Source: Prunus persica (taxonomy: Eukaryota; Streptophyta; Magnoliopsida; Rosales; Rosaceae). Taken from it: a stretch of DNA of 64,000 nt. The position numbers were made by a program, and so were the translations under genes. Shown piece after piece: positions 1 through 10,405 of the stretch; position 1 is the stretch's first letter; every line of letters begins with the position of its first letter. The notes under the pieces were generated by a model. The model had not been told where the DNA came from and did not search any database. It saw nothing but the letters and a program-made list of their open reading frames with translations. The stretch spans positions 17,535,192 through 17,599,191 of the forward strand of contig NC_034012.1 of NCBI RefSeq assembly GCF_000346465.2, given 5' to 3'.

Positions 1-607
1 ACTGACGTTGTATTTAATTTCAAATGTCGGTAAGAAACTACAGTTGTTGTGTAACAATTATAACGTCGGTAAGGGAAGAAAACCGTCCTATAACAAAAAG
101 TTGTGTGTAAATGAAAGTTGAATAGAAAAAATTAAAACAACCCTAAATGAAAAACCTCCACTGTCGTGGTAATTAAATGAAGATGATGGTTTCGAGAAAA
201 TACTGACGTGGTAAAATATTACAAACATCGGTAACAGATTACCATCGTTGTGTATGCATTCTAATGTTGATAATCTAAAATACCGTCATATAATACAAAT
301 CCAGAAAAAAATAATAATAACTTAACCAAAATATGCATTCTTTTCCAGAAATAGTGTACAAACCAATTACAGAGAAATAGAGAGGGAGAGAGAGAAAGAG
401 AGAATTTGTGTGAGAAAATGAAGATAGTTTAAACTTTAAAACAAAACTTCTAACTCAGAAATACAAAATCTTCGTGGTAATTCAATCCAGACGTCTATTT
501 TCTAAAAAAACTGACGTCCTATCATTTTTGAAACGGCAGTAAATAAAAATTGTCGTGGTGTTTCATTTATAACGATGGTTATTAAAATGAACGACATCTA
601 AATGAAA

Positions 608-1366
608 TTAAAAACCTCTGTTTTTCAAATTTAGAACAAAATCAGTGAGACTTACTATTAATTTTGCCTTCTCTGCAACCTTTGGATCAAGGATGTTTCC
701 CTGTTTATCTTCTCTTGCCTTTTTCCATAGCAGAGAACGATCGATTTTTTCACCGGGCATGGTTTCTTCTAATTCGTCCTCCAAACCAACATACCCTTGT
801 CGAGACAACCTATGGTTGTATTCGTATTTTTTCCTTCTCTATGACTGCTCAGAATGCACAGCCTCAAATTCTGGGAATAACCTTGAAGCTACAAAGGCAT
901 TCCATTGCAATTTCTCTGTGAAGTTTTAAAGTTGAGGGGTTTCTTTTAACTTCTTCTTGTCATTTGTGAATGGAAGGATAAACTGCCTAATTAAGGTAGA
1001 CTTAAAATTCTTCCATTTTTTGGCGGCAGACGACAACACTATCTTCTTGTCACCAATGTAAGATTGCATCTCAACAACAGCCTTGCCATGTGGTCTGCCC
1101 ATTTTATTTTACTCAACCACGGGCTTAATCTTCTGGATTTTCCTCTTAACAACAGGGCTCATTGTGTTGATACCGCGACTGGATTTTGGCCTCTCATCAA
1201 ATGTCATTGAGTTCGGTTCTTTCTCGGAGATTGAGGTAAATCTCATCTTCTTTGCGGGATTGCTTTGAACATATTTGGCTTCATTCATTTGAGCCTTTGA
1301 AACTGCAAGGTCCTTGCTTTGACCTTTAGATACTTGAGCCTCCTTACTTTGAGATTTCGAAACCAT
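608..1366 (-). pseudogene. CACTA accessory (TNPA-like, Transposase_24 type) pseudogene
   Basis: Read on the minus strand from an ATG at 1366, the product begins MVSKSQSKEA and continues through a basic stretch containing MSPVVKRKIQKIKPVVE. It ends with a part containing YVGLEDELEETMPG and DPKVAEKAK. Each part aligns with the better preserved gene at 18464-20368. Two lesions are visible. A TAA stop follows KPVVE. About 40 codons present in copy 2, around the DMKWAQISKDIKEQIWEAVD segment, are missing, so the frame jumps to the AAKKWK segment. In the En/Spm system such proteins bind the subterminal repeats; that role is inferred from the family. This copy cannot make a full product. Confidence 0.65.
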
Positions 1367-1429
1367 GTTTAGAAAGAAATTAAACCTACAAGTGAAACAA
1401 CGACGGTTAATTAAAAAGAACAACGTAAT

Positions 1430-2620
1430 ATTCCAAAGAAGACGTCAGTAGGAAAGCACAACCGTCGTTCTATTAATTTAGAATGACAGCTGTAAACCAC
1501 CGACGTCGTATGTGAACTTAAACGACGTCAACAAGAAAAACCGTTGTCTTAAGTAGAGGTGGTACGGACAAAACTGCTCAGTTCCCTCCCTCCCGCGATC
1601 GTTTTGTATGGAAATAAGACGGCGATGATTTATTGTTTATGTCGTATTAATCATCGCACCACGACGGTTATTAACTACCGTCGTGCTATTTGTAATAGCA
1701 TGGATTTAATTACCGTTGTGGTGTGACCACTAATACGACATAAACACAAGGTCGTCATCGTTACACGTCGTGAGAGTGAGGGACTTGTTAATTTATTAAA
1801 ACCAATGCAAGATTTCGTCATTTTAAAAATGGAGTCTTTGGCTTGCAAAAGATTTTGAAAAAAAACACAAGAGATTGAGAAGAAAAAAAAAAACCTTTGG
1901 CTTGCGAAGAAAGTTTTCTTCAGACGTATACTTTGGAGATTTGGAGGCCAAGACGAAGACGTAAACTTTGGAGATTCAGACACGCCGCTTTTGGGAACTG
2001 AAGGAAAACTGAGAGAAAATCTATCAATTAGAGAGAACGTAAAACTTTAGGTCAGGTGAGAAAAAAGTTTATATATTATCCTAAAGTCCAATAACACGGC
2101 GGTTTTGTTATAAACCGCCCTAATATGTCATTAACACGACGAAAAAGTAGTAGAAATCGACATGGTCATTAATAAAGCCAAACAACTTTTGAAATTCTGA
2201 AACCGACGTGATTATTTAAGTTTTACACGACAAAAGTTTACTTTTGACGCCCTGATATTTTAAGTTACAACGTCACTTCTTTATATATAACCGCCGTGGT
2301 TTTATTTAATAGTGATGACTTTTAGTTTACGTAACCATCGTGGTTTTTTGGATTTAAATGACAGAAATTTACTTTTACGGTCATGGTATATCATTTACAA
2401 CGACACTATTTACTACTACACCGTCGTGGATGTTTAATTTTAGAAGTCGCAATTTATAAAAGGACCACCGTGTTTATTAAAGATTATTTGTATAAATTGG
2501 GTCTTTTCACGCGTTCTTTCACTTTCAGTTTTCACTTAGGGTTCCAACTTCTTGTGGCCCTTGACTGCCGTCCTCACTTCAGCCTTTGCCTCTCTCTCAC
2601 CTCTCTGGAGGCAATAGTTT
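1430..2620. repeat. CACTA subterminal CpG-motif repeats, first part
   Basis: No gene is visible here. Short motifs such as GACGTCGG, CCGTCGT, ACGACGG and decayed versions (ACCATCG, GACGATGG) recur every few tens of bases on both strands in an AT-rich background. In CACTA elements this region holds the binding sites of the TNPA-type protein. Here the array is much longer than the few hundred bases of classic En/Spm. Confidence 0.6.
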
Positions 2621-2621
2621 G

Positions 2622-2799
2622 GATGTTGTTGTGTGTGTGTGCGTTTGTGTATCTGAAAGACACAAACACACACACATCATGGACTTCTAAAAAATTGTCT
2701 TTTTCATAGCTTGCAGTCGTCAAATTTTAGAGGAAAATATTTTGGATTTTGATGTGTATGTGTTTTTGTGTATCTCAAAGACACAAAAACACATACATC
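2622..2799. repeat. Two tandem long hairpins inside the CACTA subterminal region
   Basis: Two related stem-loops lie 121 bases apart. In the first, the arms are 2630-2650 and 2660-2678 around the loop ATCTGAAAG. In the second, they are 2751-2771 and 2781-2799 around the loop ATCTCAAAG. Stems are about 19 pairs of TG/CA-rich sequence. The flanks of both hairpins also match each other (for example TCTAAAAAATTGTCTTT and TCTAAAATATTGTCTTT), so the unit was duplicated as a whole. The loop is conserved while the stem sequence has changed on both sides. Confidence 0.7.
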
Positions 2800-3411
2800 A
2801 TCAACGTCTAAAATATTGTCTTTCTCACATTTGTGGTTCGATTATGATGAGGAACATAGCTCCCATTGGTAAGGTTTCATTTCTCTTGGAATTCTTTTTA
2901 ATTTCCTCTATAACGGCGGTTTTCTATATATAAACCGTCGTGGTTTTTATAGTTCTTGTCATTTTGTTGATCTACCGACTTAAGCTACCAAAATCCAAGA
3001 AATAAATCTTAAAAGAAATAAAATTTATGACGACGGTTTACTGATAAGGTCAGTCGTATAAAATAAATTAATACGAAAGTTCTTTTCACTTCACGACATG
3101 GTAAATTAATATTACACGTCGCAAATTGAATAAAAAAAACACTCCAGAAAAATTTCTGAAAAAGCAATAAAAATTAAGACAACGGTTTAAAGATAAAGGC
3201 AAATGTATTAATTGATATAATACGACGGTATTTTTCACTTAACGACATGGTAAAGGAATATTATACGACTCGAATTGAACAAACTGATGTGGTTATTACT
3301 AACTTATACGGACCGTCGTAAAAGTTATCTTTACCATGTGGAACAATGCTTTATCATGATGCTTTTTTGTAATATAATGATGTGGATTCCGTTTAAATTA
3401 TACGACATTGA

Positions 3412-3675
3412 TTGAGAGCAGCTGGTCGTGTTTATTTAGGATTTAACATGGCAGCTATTTTGGTAAACCGTCGTCTTAACTTTCTACGTTGGTTGTTTCA
3501 TACCTGCTGTCGTTGTTTTTGGGATCAGAGTTCAAGGTCTAGGCTTCTCTTCTGCAAGCACAGATTTGGAAAACCCCCTGCGTGCAGTTCAACGCTGCCT
3601 TTTTCATCGTCTTCCTTCCTCAGCAAGTTCGTCAAGGCCTCTAGCTCGAAAAAGGAGTCGGAGCTCCAAAAGTAA
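3412..3675 (+). other. Exon-like open reading frame at the edge of CACTA copy 1 (uncertain)
   Basis: An 87-codon frame runs from the CACTA repeats into non-repeat DNA. It ends in a serine-rich basic stretch (PFSSSSFLSKFVKASSSKK) that resembles an organelle transit peptide, directly followed by a possible donor, AAAA/GTAAGC. Composition from about 3500 to 3672 is more balanced than the surroundings, as in a first exon. I do not recognise the protein. No downstream exon was found before the GA repeat at 3694. It may be a captured or stranded first exon, or chance. Confidence 0.15.
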
Positions 3676-3690
3676 GCCCAAATTGATAAG

Positions 3691-3693
<3 letters not shown>

Positions 3694-3747
<54 letters not shown>
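3694..3747. repeat. (GA)n microsatellite
   Basis: About 27 uninterrupted GA dinucleotides. Apparent reading frames of Arg-Glu or Ser-Leu repeats through it are artefacts. Confidence 0.95.
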
Positions 3748-3751
<4 letters not shown>

Positions 3752-3959
3752 TGGGGTCTGGAGTTGATGTGGGGCGAGAGGGGGATGAATAGGGGGCGGA
3801 TTATACAGGAACTTTTTTGTGGACGAGATTGTGCTTGAGGAGAAATGGGCTCTTTTTTGTTTACGTTGTTGCAAATGTAAGGGTGTAAATTGATAAAATT
3901 AATACTCTGTGGTACATATTGAGAATCACCCTAAATTTGCAGGTGTCTTTTATAGTTAG

Positions 3960-4580
3960 CCCTACTTTTTATGAATATTATATGGGTAAGAGAAATTTGA
4001 GTTTCCATGTATTTCATACGTAATATATTTACTTATTAGAAAATATCAAAATTTAAAATAAGAATTAGATAAATAAAGAAAATAACACCATTGAAAATAA
4101 AAAATTTAATTTTTTCCGAAGCCTGAAATAAATTTGATAATAACCTGATTTAATCCTGTAGTTATTTGATGTGAATTTATATGATTCATAGTTACATTTG
4201 ATTATAAATAAATTCAAAATTTTATTAGGTAGACACATGTAGACTTTATTTGATCATAAATAGATTCGGAATTTGATCATAATGATTTATCTTATTCTTC
4301 TAAATATTCGATCATAAGAAAGATGATACAAAAAGATGAAAGCTGGCATAGTTGTATCGTCTTTTCTATTCTAGAGCTTTTATGTATTTATTTTGTTTTT
4401 AAGAAAGAAGGGCAAATAGCTCTTGTAGCTCAGTTGGTTAGAGCACCCGTTTAGTAAGTGGGAGGTCTTGAGTTCAACTCTCAACGAAAGCTTATTACTA
4501 ATTACAAATCTTATTTTTGTTATAAAGTTTTCCATTATAATATACTATCCAAAAGTCTTTTATCTTATTTTTGTTTTAGG
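3960..4580 (+). repeat. Rearranged ABCG-locus repeat, copy 1, with half of the tRNA palindrome
   Basis: From TACTTTTTATGAATATTATA to about 4305 the sequence matches 40788-41050, and more weakly 50340-50700 upstream of the ABCG gene. It then contains TTATCTTATTCTTCTAAATAT, the end of ABCG intron 1 (53099-53120). After that, ABCG exon 2 and the left arm of the tRNA palindrome are missing. The sequence resumes in the right arm (AAGAAAGATGATAC onward) and runs through a tRNA-Thr relic to about 4580. It therefore shares the joint seen in the copy at 40.8 kb plus a further deletion. Confidence 0.7.
4419..4492 (+). tRNA. tRNA-Thr(AGT), probably decayed
   Basis: The cloverleaf can be drawn with D arm GCTC/GAGC, anticodon loop TTAGTAA (anticodon AGT, reads ACU) and T arm TTGAG-TTCAACT-CTCAA. 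Compared with the copy at 53518, the acceptor stem has a C:A mismatch at pair 4 (GCTCTTG against CGAAAGC). The anticodon stem has extra G:T pairs, and the base after the stem is T instead of A. These changes suggest a pseudogene. Confidence 0.75.
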
Positions 4581-4583
4581 AAT

Positions 4584-6083
4584 AACTGTTGATTCACTCC
4601 TTAAACTTGTACTCTACTTTCAATTTGTACCCTCAAATTTTTTCTTGGAATATTATGGATACAAACTAATTTTATTGCCAATTTCCCCCTTGCTATCTAA
4701 ATCTTAACATTTCATCCAATTTTTTGTTAAATCATTAAGAAAAATAAATTTTTTTTTGAAAAAATTGAAGAAAAAGAGAAAAAAAAAGAAAAAAAGAAAA
4801 AAATTATGGGGACCTACAAAACCAAGAACCCATCCCCCTTGTATTTTCATCTCCTCCCATTCCCCATGACCACCACGCACAAGCCACCCTCCACCAACCG
4901 AGTCCCCCCCCCCCCTTAATTAATATGGTTGAAAATGAATCGTTAGACCTGGATATGTTCAATCATCCTCTTTTTATATTTTCCTCCCCATCCTAAAATG
5001 TAAAAAGCTTGCCGATATTGCGTTTTTTTAAGAAAATAAAGGTAGAAATTTTAACCTATTAAGTTATCGTTTTCTTTTTGCGTGCTAATTAATTTTTAAT
5101 CTTTTCATGCCCCTNNNNNNNNNNNNNNNNNNNNNNNNNNNNNNNNNNNNNNNNNNNNNNNNNNNNNNNNNNNNNNNNNNNNNNNNNNNNNNNNNNNNNN
5201 NNNNNNNNNNNNNNNNNNNNNNNNNNNNNNNNNNNNNNNNNNNACCCCCACAGTCCCCTCCCTCCTCCTCCCCCATTTTGTTCTTTCACCCACAAACTCA
5301 TCACCCCCATCCCTCAGAAATCTTCCTCCTTTTCCACCGTCGCCACCTCCTCTTTCTCCATCCACACACTTCCTCAATTTCTTTTCTCCCCCACCCCCTT
5401 TGTCAATTTCAATACCTCTACACTCGAAAGGCTCACAGTCGATCCAAGCCTTTCAAAAACAATCGAAAGGTAAAATTCTTGATCATAAGGCATTAGTGAC
5501 TCTACTATAAGTGCGTTACAGCCTCCCATCTCAAGCTTTTTCCAAATTCACGCATAACCCATCAACCAAAACATCAACAAATTCAATCTTTAACACTTGG
5601 GTTTGCAAAAAAATATCAAAATCAAATAAAATATAATAGAATTTACCTCCTTGCCATCGGATAGCATTTGGGGTGGGAGGTCATGGGGAAGAAGAAAAAA
5701 AGGAGCGGAAGGTTGCGGTGGGGTGGGGTGGAGGGGCCATTGAAAGTTATATAGAGAGAGGGAGAGAAGAGGGGCCAGAGAAAAAATAGATAGAAAGGGT
5801 GGGGGTGAGGGAGAGAGTGATTGGTTGGGTGGGCCCCTCTCTTATTAAAATATTTGTTCTTTCATTTTAGATTTCATATTATTTTATTTGTGTATTAATT
5901 ATTTTAATATATAAAATGACCAATTTGCCCTTATATTTAACAGCAAATTTGATGAAATCTTGAGATTTAGACGGTAAGGGGGAATTGATGATAAAAATTA
6001 GTTTGTGTACTTAACTTTCCAAAAGAAAAGATGAGGGTGCAAATTGAAACTAGCATACAAGTTCAGGGGGTAAATCGACAGTT
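4584..6083. mobile_element. Non-autonomous terminal-inverted-repeat element (about 1.5 kb, contains a gap)
   Basis: The left end (AACTGTTGATTCACTCC, then CTTGTACTCTACTTTCAA) is mirrored at the right end. There, the reverse complement of 6027-6083 reads AACTGTCGATTTACCCCC, then CTTGTATGCTAGTTTCAA. The match covers roughly 50 bases. Next to each end lies a conserved stretch on the theme of the phrase AATTGGCAATAA and its complement. The interior has pyrimidine-rich sequence and no transposase. Target duplications could not be fixed because the right end runs into a TA repeat. Confidence 0.6.
5115..5243. other. Assembly gap (129 N)
   Basis: A run of N. Reading frames that cross it have no meaning. 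Confidence 1.
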
Positions 6084-6101
6084 TTATATATATATATATA
6101 T
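6084..6101. repeat. (TA)n microsatellite
   Basis: Short TA run at the right edge of the inverted-repeat element. Confidence 0.8.
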
Positions 6102-6234
6102 AAATAGTTATAATGGAATGTAATTTATAGGAAAAGTTGATAAAGATCCAAAAGTTCAATCAAGAGTTGGGTTTAGTCCACACATTTGTTGTTGTTGATA
6201 CAAGTCCTTCGACTTTGTGCCACGTAGGATTATA

Positions 6235-6790
6235 CTCCTTTGGCTGTCGATTTACCCCATAAACTTGTATGCTATTTTCAATTTGCACCCTTCATGAACT
6301 AATTTTTATTGCCAATTCCCCCCTACCATCAAAATCTCAACATTTTGTCCAATTTTCTGTTAAATCATTTTAAAAAATTATTATTTTTGAGCAAATTGAA
6401 GAAAAAGGAGAACAAAAACAAAAAAGAACAAAAATCACAGGAACCCATAGAGCACAGGCCCATAACCCAGCCCCCCTACAATGTTTTCTTCTCTTCCCAT
6501 TCCCTATGACCAACACCCACCACAAGCCAGCCTCCATCCCTAGATCAATCTCCACCCACTGACCCCTTCCTGTTCCTCCCCCATTTTGTTTCTTCACCTC
6601 AGACCATTCACCCTCCTCCCTATCCTCTCCCTGATTTCTTCTTCCCCGATTCTCCCATGACCACCATCCACAAGCTCCAATCGCCAAACGAACCAGGAAC
6701 CTACAGACCCACTGCCCTCCCCACCTCCCCAAGGAACCCAGAACCCACAGACCCATACCCCAAACTAACCCAGAACCCACAAACTAGACT
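6235..6790. repeat. Truncated second copy of the element at 4584-6083 (left half)
   Basis: It starts with CTGTCGATTTACCCCATAAA and follows the left half of the first element in order: the CTTGTATGCTATTTTCAATT motif, the GCCAATTCCCCC segment, the GAAGAAAAAGGAGAA stretch, then proline-rich-looking pyrimidine DNA (CCATGACCACC). No right terminus is present. It supports the first element being a repeat family. Confidence 0.6.
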
Positions 6791-7087
6791 TGAAGGTCCG
6801 ACATGTTTAATTCAATTTTCTAATTATAATTTCTATTATATTATGATATATTTGTGAATAAGGCTGAGCATAATGGTTTACTTAAGCTTATTCTAAGTTT
6901 TTAGGCCCAAGATACTTTAATTTACGAAAATCCGAGAAGGTTAGTGTGAGCAGGCTGACCCTCTGATAAGTTTTAAGAGGCCAACTAGGGTTTTAGCACT
7001 AGGGTTAGGGCAAGCCAATTAGATGACACGTTTAAAAATGAACTTTAGGGTTTAGCTCAATTGGTTACAGAGGAAAAAGGTCTAAAA

Positions 7088-7091
<4 letters not shown>

Positions 7092-7152
<61 letters not shown>
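7092..7152. repeat. (GA)n microsatellite
   Basis: About 30 GA dinucleotides. The flanks 6791-7091 and 7153-7530 show no gene I can support. Confidence 0.95.
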
Positions 7153-7158
<6 letters not shown>

Positions 7159-7574
7159 AAAAGGAAAAAATAATTTTCTACAGCCAAATTGATGGCTGGA
7201 GCTTAGACAGGAGGGTTTGAGAGGATAACAATCATTTCCCCTTCTAAACTTTTGATATTAAGAAACTAGATATCCCCAACTTTCTGTAAATATAATGATC
7301 TTTGAATTTGGACAAATATGCAATTTATGGGGATTTTGCAAAGTTGGTCATGTGACGTTGATTCCAGTCTTCTAGTTACGAGTATCAGTTTCATAATTGG
7401 TAGACGACATAGAATTTGAACTCCATTTGACGTCAAATTTTTAAATAATTTAAACGTTAAGGCTAAAATAGCTCTATAAAATCTCGTGCTCATGAGACCT
7501 GTGGTTATTTTATAAGGTTTATGAAGTGGACTAGGTTAGGATCAGATTACTTTCATAGACTGTCTTCAGTACTT

Positions 7575-8385
7575 GCTTTTCTTTGTCTTTGCACTATACA
7601 TTCATTAGCTTCGCGTTTATGCTCCGAAGAGTTTGCCCAAAGGCGATCAGTGTTTGCATTGCAAATATGCAATTGCATGACGGTGATGCAATGCAAGCGT
7701 AACTGTGCATAGATGAAAATAAGAAAAATGGATCATATTTTATTATACCGGCATAATTAGACATATTTTTTTATTATAAATTACAGGGAGCCGTTATCCG
7801 AAATACATAGCGTCACAAACGGTAAGGGGTAATAATCCGCACATATTAGAAACGGTAAGGACCAATTATCCGAAAATACCTAGTAATAGAAATTGTCATG
7901 TAGTGCAAATAACATTCCAAAATATTCTCAATTTCGTAAACCATAACTTAGTTAACCCTGATTTTTTTATCATAGCCATAGGGAAATCAAGTGGTTACAT
8001 GCTTTTCTTTGTCTTTGTGTTTATGCTTCGTGGAGTTTGCCAATAGGCGAGTAGCGTTAACATTACAAACATGCAATTGCACTACGGTGATGCAATGCAA
8101 GAGTGACTGTTCGCAAACGGAAATAAGAAACAATGGATCCTATTTTATTGTTCTTGCATAATTAGACATATTTTTTACTATAAATCGCAGGGCGTAATTA
8201 TCTGAAATACTTAGCATGACAAACGATAAGGGGTAATAATCCGAACATATTAGAAATGGTACAAAGCAATGATCCGAAATTACTTAGTATTAGAAATTGT
8301 GATGTAGTGCGAAAAACATTCCAAAATATCCCCAATTTCGTAAACCATAATTTGGTTAACCCTAATTTTTTAATCATATCCATAA
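7575..8385. repeat. Direct tandem duplication of about 0.4 kb
   Basis: Copy one (about 7575-7975) and copy two (about 8003-8385) share long matches such as CTTTTCTTTGTCTTTG, ATGCAATTGCA, GGTGATGCAATGCAAG and GGGGTAATAATCCG. Copy one has a small insertion after the first phrase. Divergence is roughly one base in seven by eye, so the duplication is old. It lies downstream of the plant-mobile-domain gene relic and contains no open gene. Confidence 0.75.
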
Positions 8386-8386
8386 T

Positions 8387-9603
8387 TTAATCGGTTTTCT
8401 TTCTCTTTGGGGTACATGAATGAACACTTATATTACCTTTGCATTTTTGCTCTGTGGCGTGTGGTTCTGCATCCTTATTACCCTTATCAGCGGCCTCGTC
8501 CTCATCCTCATCCTCATCCTCATCCCCAACCTCATCCTCTTCGATCCAAGCTTCCTCTTCCTCTCCCTCTTCCTCATCTTCTTCATGCTCTTGTGCTTCC
8601 ACAAGTTTGGTCTTTCCTTTTCTAAGTATGTCATCTTTAACTTTTGAGCGAAACTCCTACATACTATGAAACATTGACATATAAATAATCAATTTCATTG
8701 AATTTTCTTTTGCACACGGGTGATCATGGTTTGCATTACAAAATTGAACATCTTATAAATCGTATGGGGCAATTACAAACTTACATGTACTACATCATCA
8801 TCTAAGACATCTTGACCAATCTCTTCACTTGCAATGGTTGTCCCCTTGGTTTTCTTCAATATCTCCTATTACAATATAACATTGTTCATGTTCATTGTTG
8901 GTCTCTTATTACAATATAACATCGGTGATGTTCGTTAATTTTATAAAATCACTATGAAATGAAGTTGAATTGACTCACAATCTCTTGCCATAGGCGCCTG
9001 ATCTATATGCTTGCTTCCAATGACGTTGAAAATAGTAGGGCATTCAACCTAGATTCAACTCCAAAATCTTGGTTGCAGCTTCAGCAGATACCTACATTCA
9101 GGCACATGCAATTACAACAATCACCATTGGAAGCCACGAATTAGGAATAAATTATGCAATAGAAACTAATTACATGCATTACACCATCAGGTAATGGTAG
9201 ATCAACATTATCTTGTCCACAGGGTATCCGGACTAGTTTACTTTCATTATCGGCGCCTCAGCTTGTCCCTCTAATAGAATTCGTTTGCGCGTTGCGGGCA
9301 TCGTATTTTTAACTTCGTCCGACATCTCAGATTCATCGGTCCCCCATGGGTTCCAACTAACCTGCAATACAAAGCGGTTACCTTTGCATATCATACATAT
9401 TTTTGGTAATAAAAGCTCGGTTCAAGAGTAAATGCTTTATGATCATTTGTTAAATGTCACATCATGACTCTAAATTGTACCAATTAATGGCGCAAGTCTC
9501 GCTTTGATTTTGCACCTAACGACCTCAACCCTCGTGGCCATGTGTTCAAGGTACCAGTGGGCCTTGCTAAAGCAAAAGGCTTTAAGTACTCACAGACTCA
9601 TAC
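8387..9603 (-). pseudogene. Downstream part of plant-mobile-domain gene, including acidic tail
   Basis: On the minus strand, short coding-like pieces follow the domain exon at 9634. One lies near 9580-9490 (containing AHWYLEHMATRVEVVRCK). Another is near 9357-9240 (containing MSDEVKNTMPATRKRILLEG). The last, at 8387-8602, is extremely acidic, with long Glu/Asp runs before a lysine-containing end. Such acidic low-complexity tails are common in transposon-associated plant-mobile-domain proteins. Several breaks lie between the pieces and exon limits are uncertain. Opposite-strand frames over the acidic region (His/Pro or Ser runs) are shadows. Confidence 0.4.
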
Positions 9604-9633
9604 CTAAACAAAACAAGTTTACAAATTAGCAAT

Positions 9634-10230
9634 TTAAGCAAACAAAGGCTGCTGCACTTTGGGGACATCCAGTTTGATTAAACTAACCTCCCATGCCCTC
9701 CAATAGCCACCCACGCTTGAGAATGCCGCACCACCCCAATCGTAATTACCAATTTCTGACACTATTTCCAGACTAAAGGCATAGTGCATACTCATGTATT
9801 GGCTCTTATCATTTAGGAATGAGGAGCCAATCAAGCAAATCAAGCAAAGTATGAACGCCCTTGCAATTTGGTCGGCTTCTTTATCATCTTTGGGCATCTT
9901 CTTCCAATACGGGATAGAAAAGCTTTCATAAGGCACCCTCCTTTCGCCCGCCGGTATGTCTGTAATTGGTTTCCCAAACAATTTAACTAGCATTTTCTTA
10001 TTCTTGTAAATCTTCAGGTCGTACTTTAATCGCTTCTCACCCACACGCAATCCTGTGATTGCTGTGAAGTCTGTGGGGGTCATCGTCATCTCTCCAACTT
10101 CATCGAAGTGGAATGTGTGGGTAGTGTCCCACCATCTCTCAGCTAGGGCCACCATCTTTCCATGCCCCACTATTAACACAAAGGGAAAAGAGCCAGCTTT
10201 TTTAACCTTGGCTTTGACAGTGTCATGCAT
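9634..10230 (-). pseudogene. Plant mobile domain (MAIN/MAIL1-like) protein, partial
   Basis: A 198-codon frame on the minus strand contains the pattern typical of the aminotransferase-like plant mobile domain (PF10536): AERWWDTTHTFHF, then GEMTMTPTDFTAITGLRVG (the 'E-M-T-TP-DF..I.GL' core). A hydrophobic segment, ARAFILCLICLIGSSF, follows, then WGGAAFSSVGGYWRAWEV. The family occurs in host genes of the MAIN/MAIL1 group, which act in nuclear gene silencing, and far more often inside Mutator and gypsy transposons. The N-terminal region of a host gene is absent and the downstream part is broken, so I read this as a transposon-derived relic. Terminal repeats of a carrier element were not found. 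Confidence 0.65.
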
Positions 10231-10405
10231 TGCCTATCCCTTCTCTTTCCATACCCCAATATTTACACTAAATATATCAATTTATATATAAACCAAAAAC
10301 CTGAGTGTCTCCTTTCATGACTGAACTAATTTAAAAAAAGTTCTCTTTGTACCAACTAAACTGACATCTCTATCCAAATTATTAACCCAAAAACTAACAC
10401 CATAA

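Larger units (their letters stand above)
1..3480 (-). mobile_element. CACTA (En/Spm) element copy 1, partial: right-hand part
   Basis: The stretch is AT-rich but studded with CpG-containing motifs of the type CCGTCGT, ACGACGG and GACGTCGG in both orientations. The same motif family fills the subterminal regions of the two copies that start at 12044 and 61014 with a CACTACTACAAAAAAGC terminus. A decayed relative of the accessory gene of copy 2 lies at 608-1366. The window opens inside the element, so its left end and main transposase are not seen. Motif density falls off near 3480. No GTAGTG-type right terminus could be found there, so the right boundary is approximate and may be truncated. 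Confidence 0.7.

Noticed and set aside
3480..4430. Right terminus of CACTA copy 1
   Set aside because: CTCTTTTTTGTTTACGTTG near 3850 is only superficially like the expected end and lacks the CACTA complement.
5107..5496. Reading frame next to the proline/histidine-rich stretch
   Set aside because: It crosses the run of N and has no coding evidence.
8407..8669. Plus-strand frames of His-Pro, Ile-Leu or Ser runs
   Set aside because: They are complements of the GAT/GAG repeats coding the acidic tail on the minus strand.
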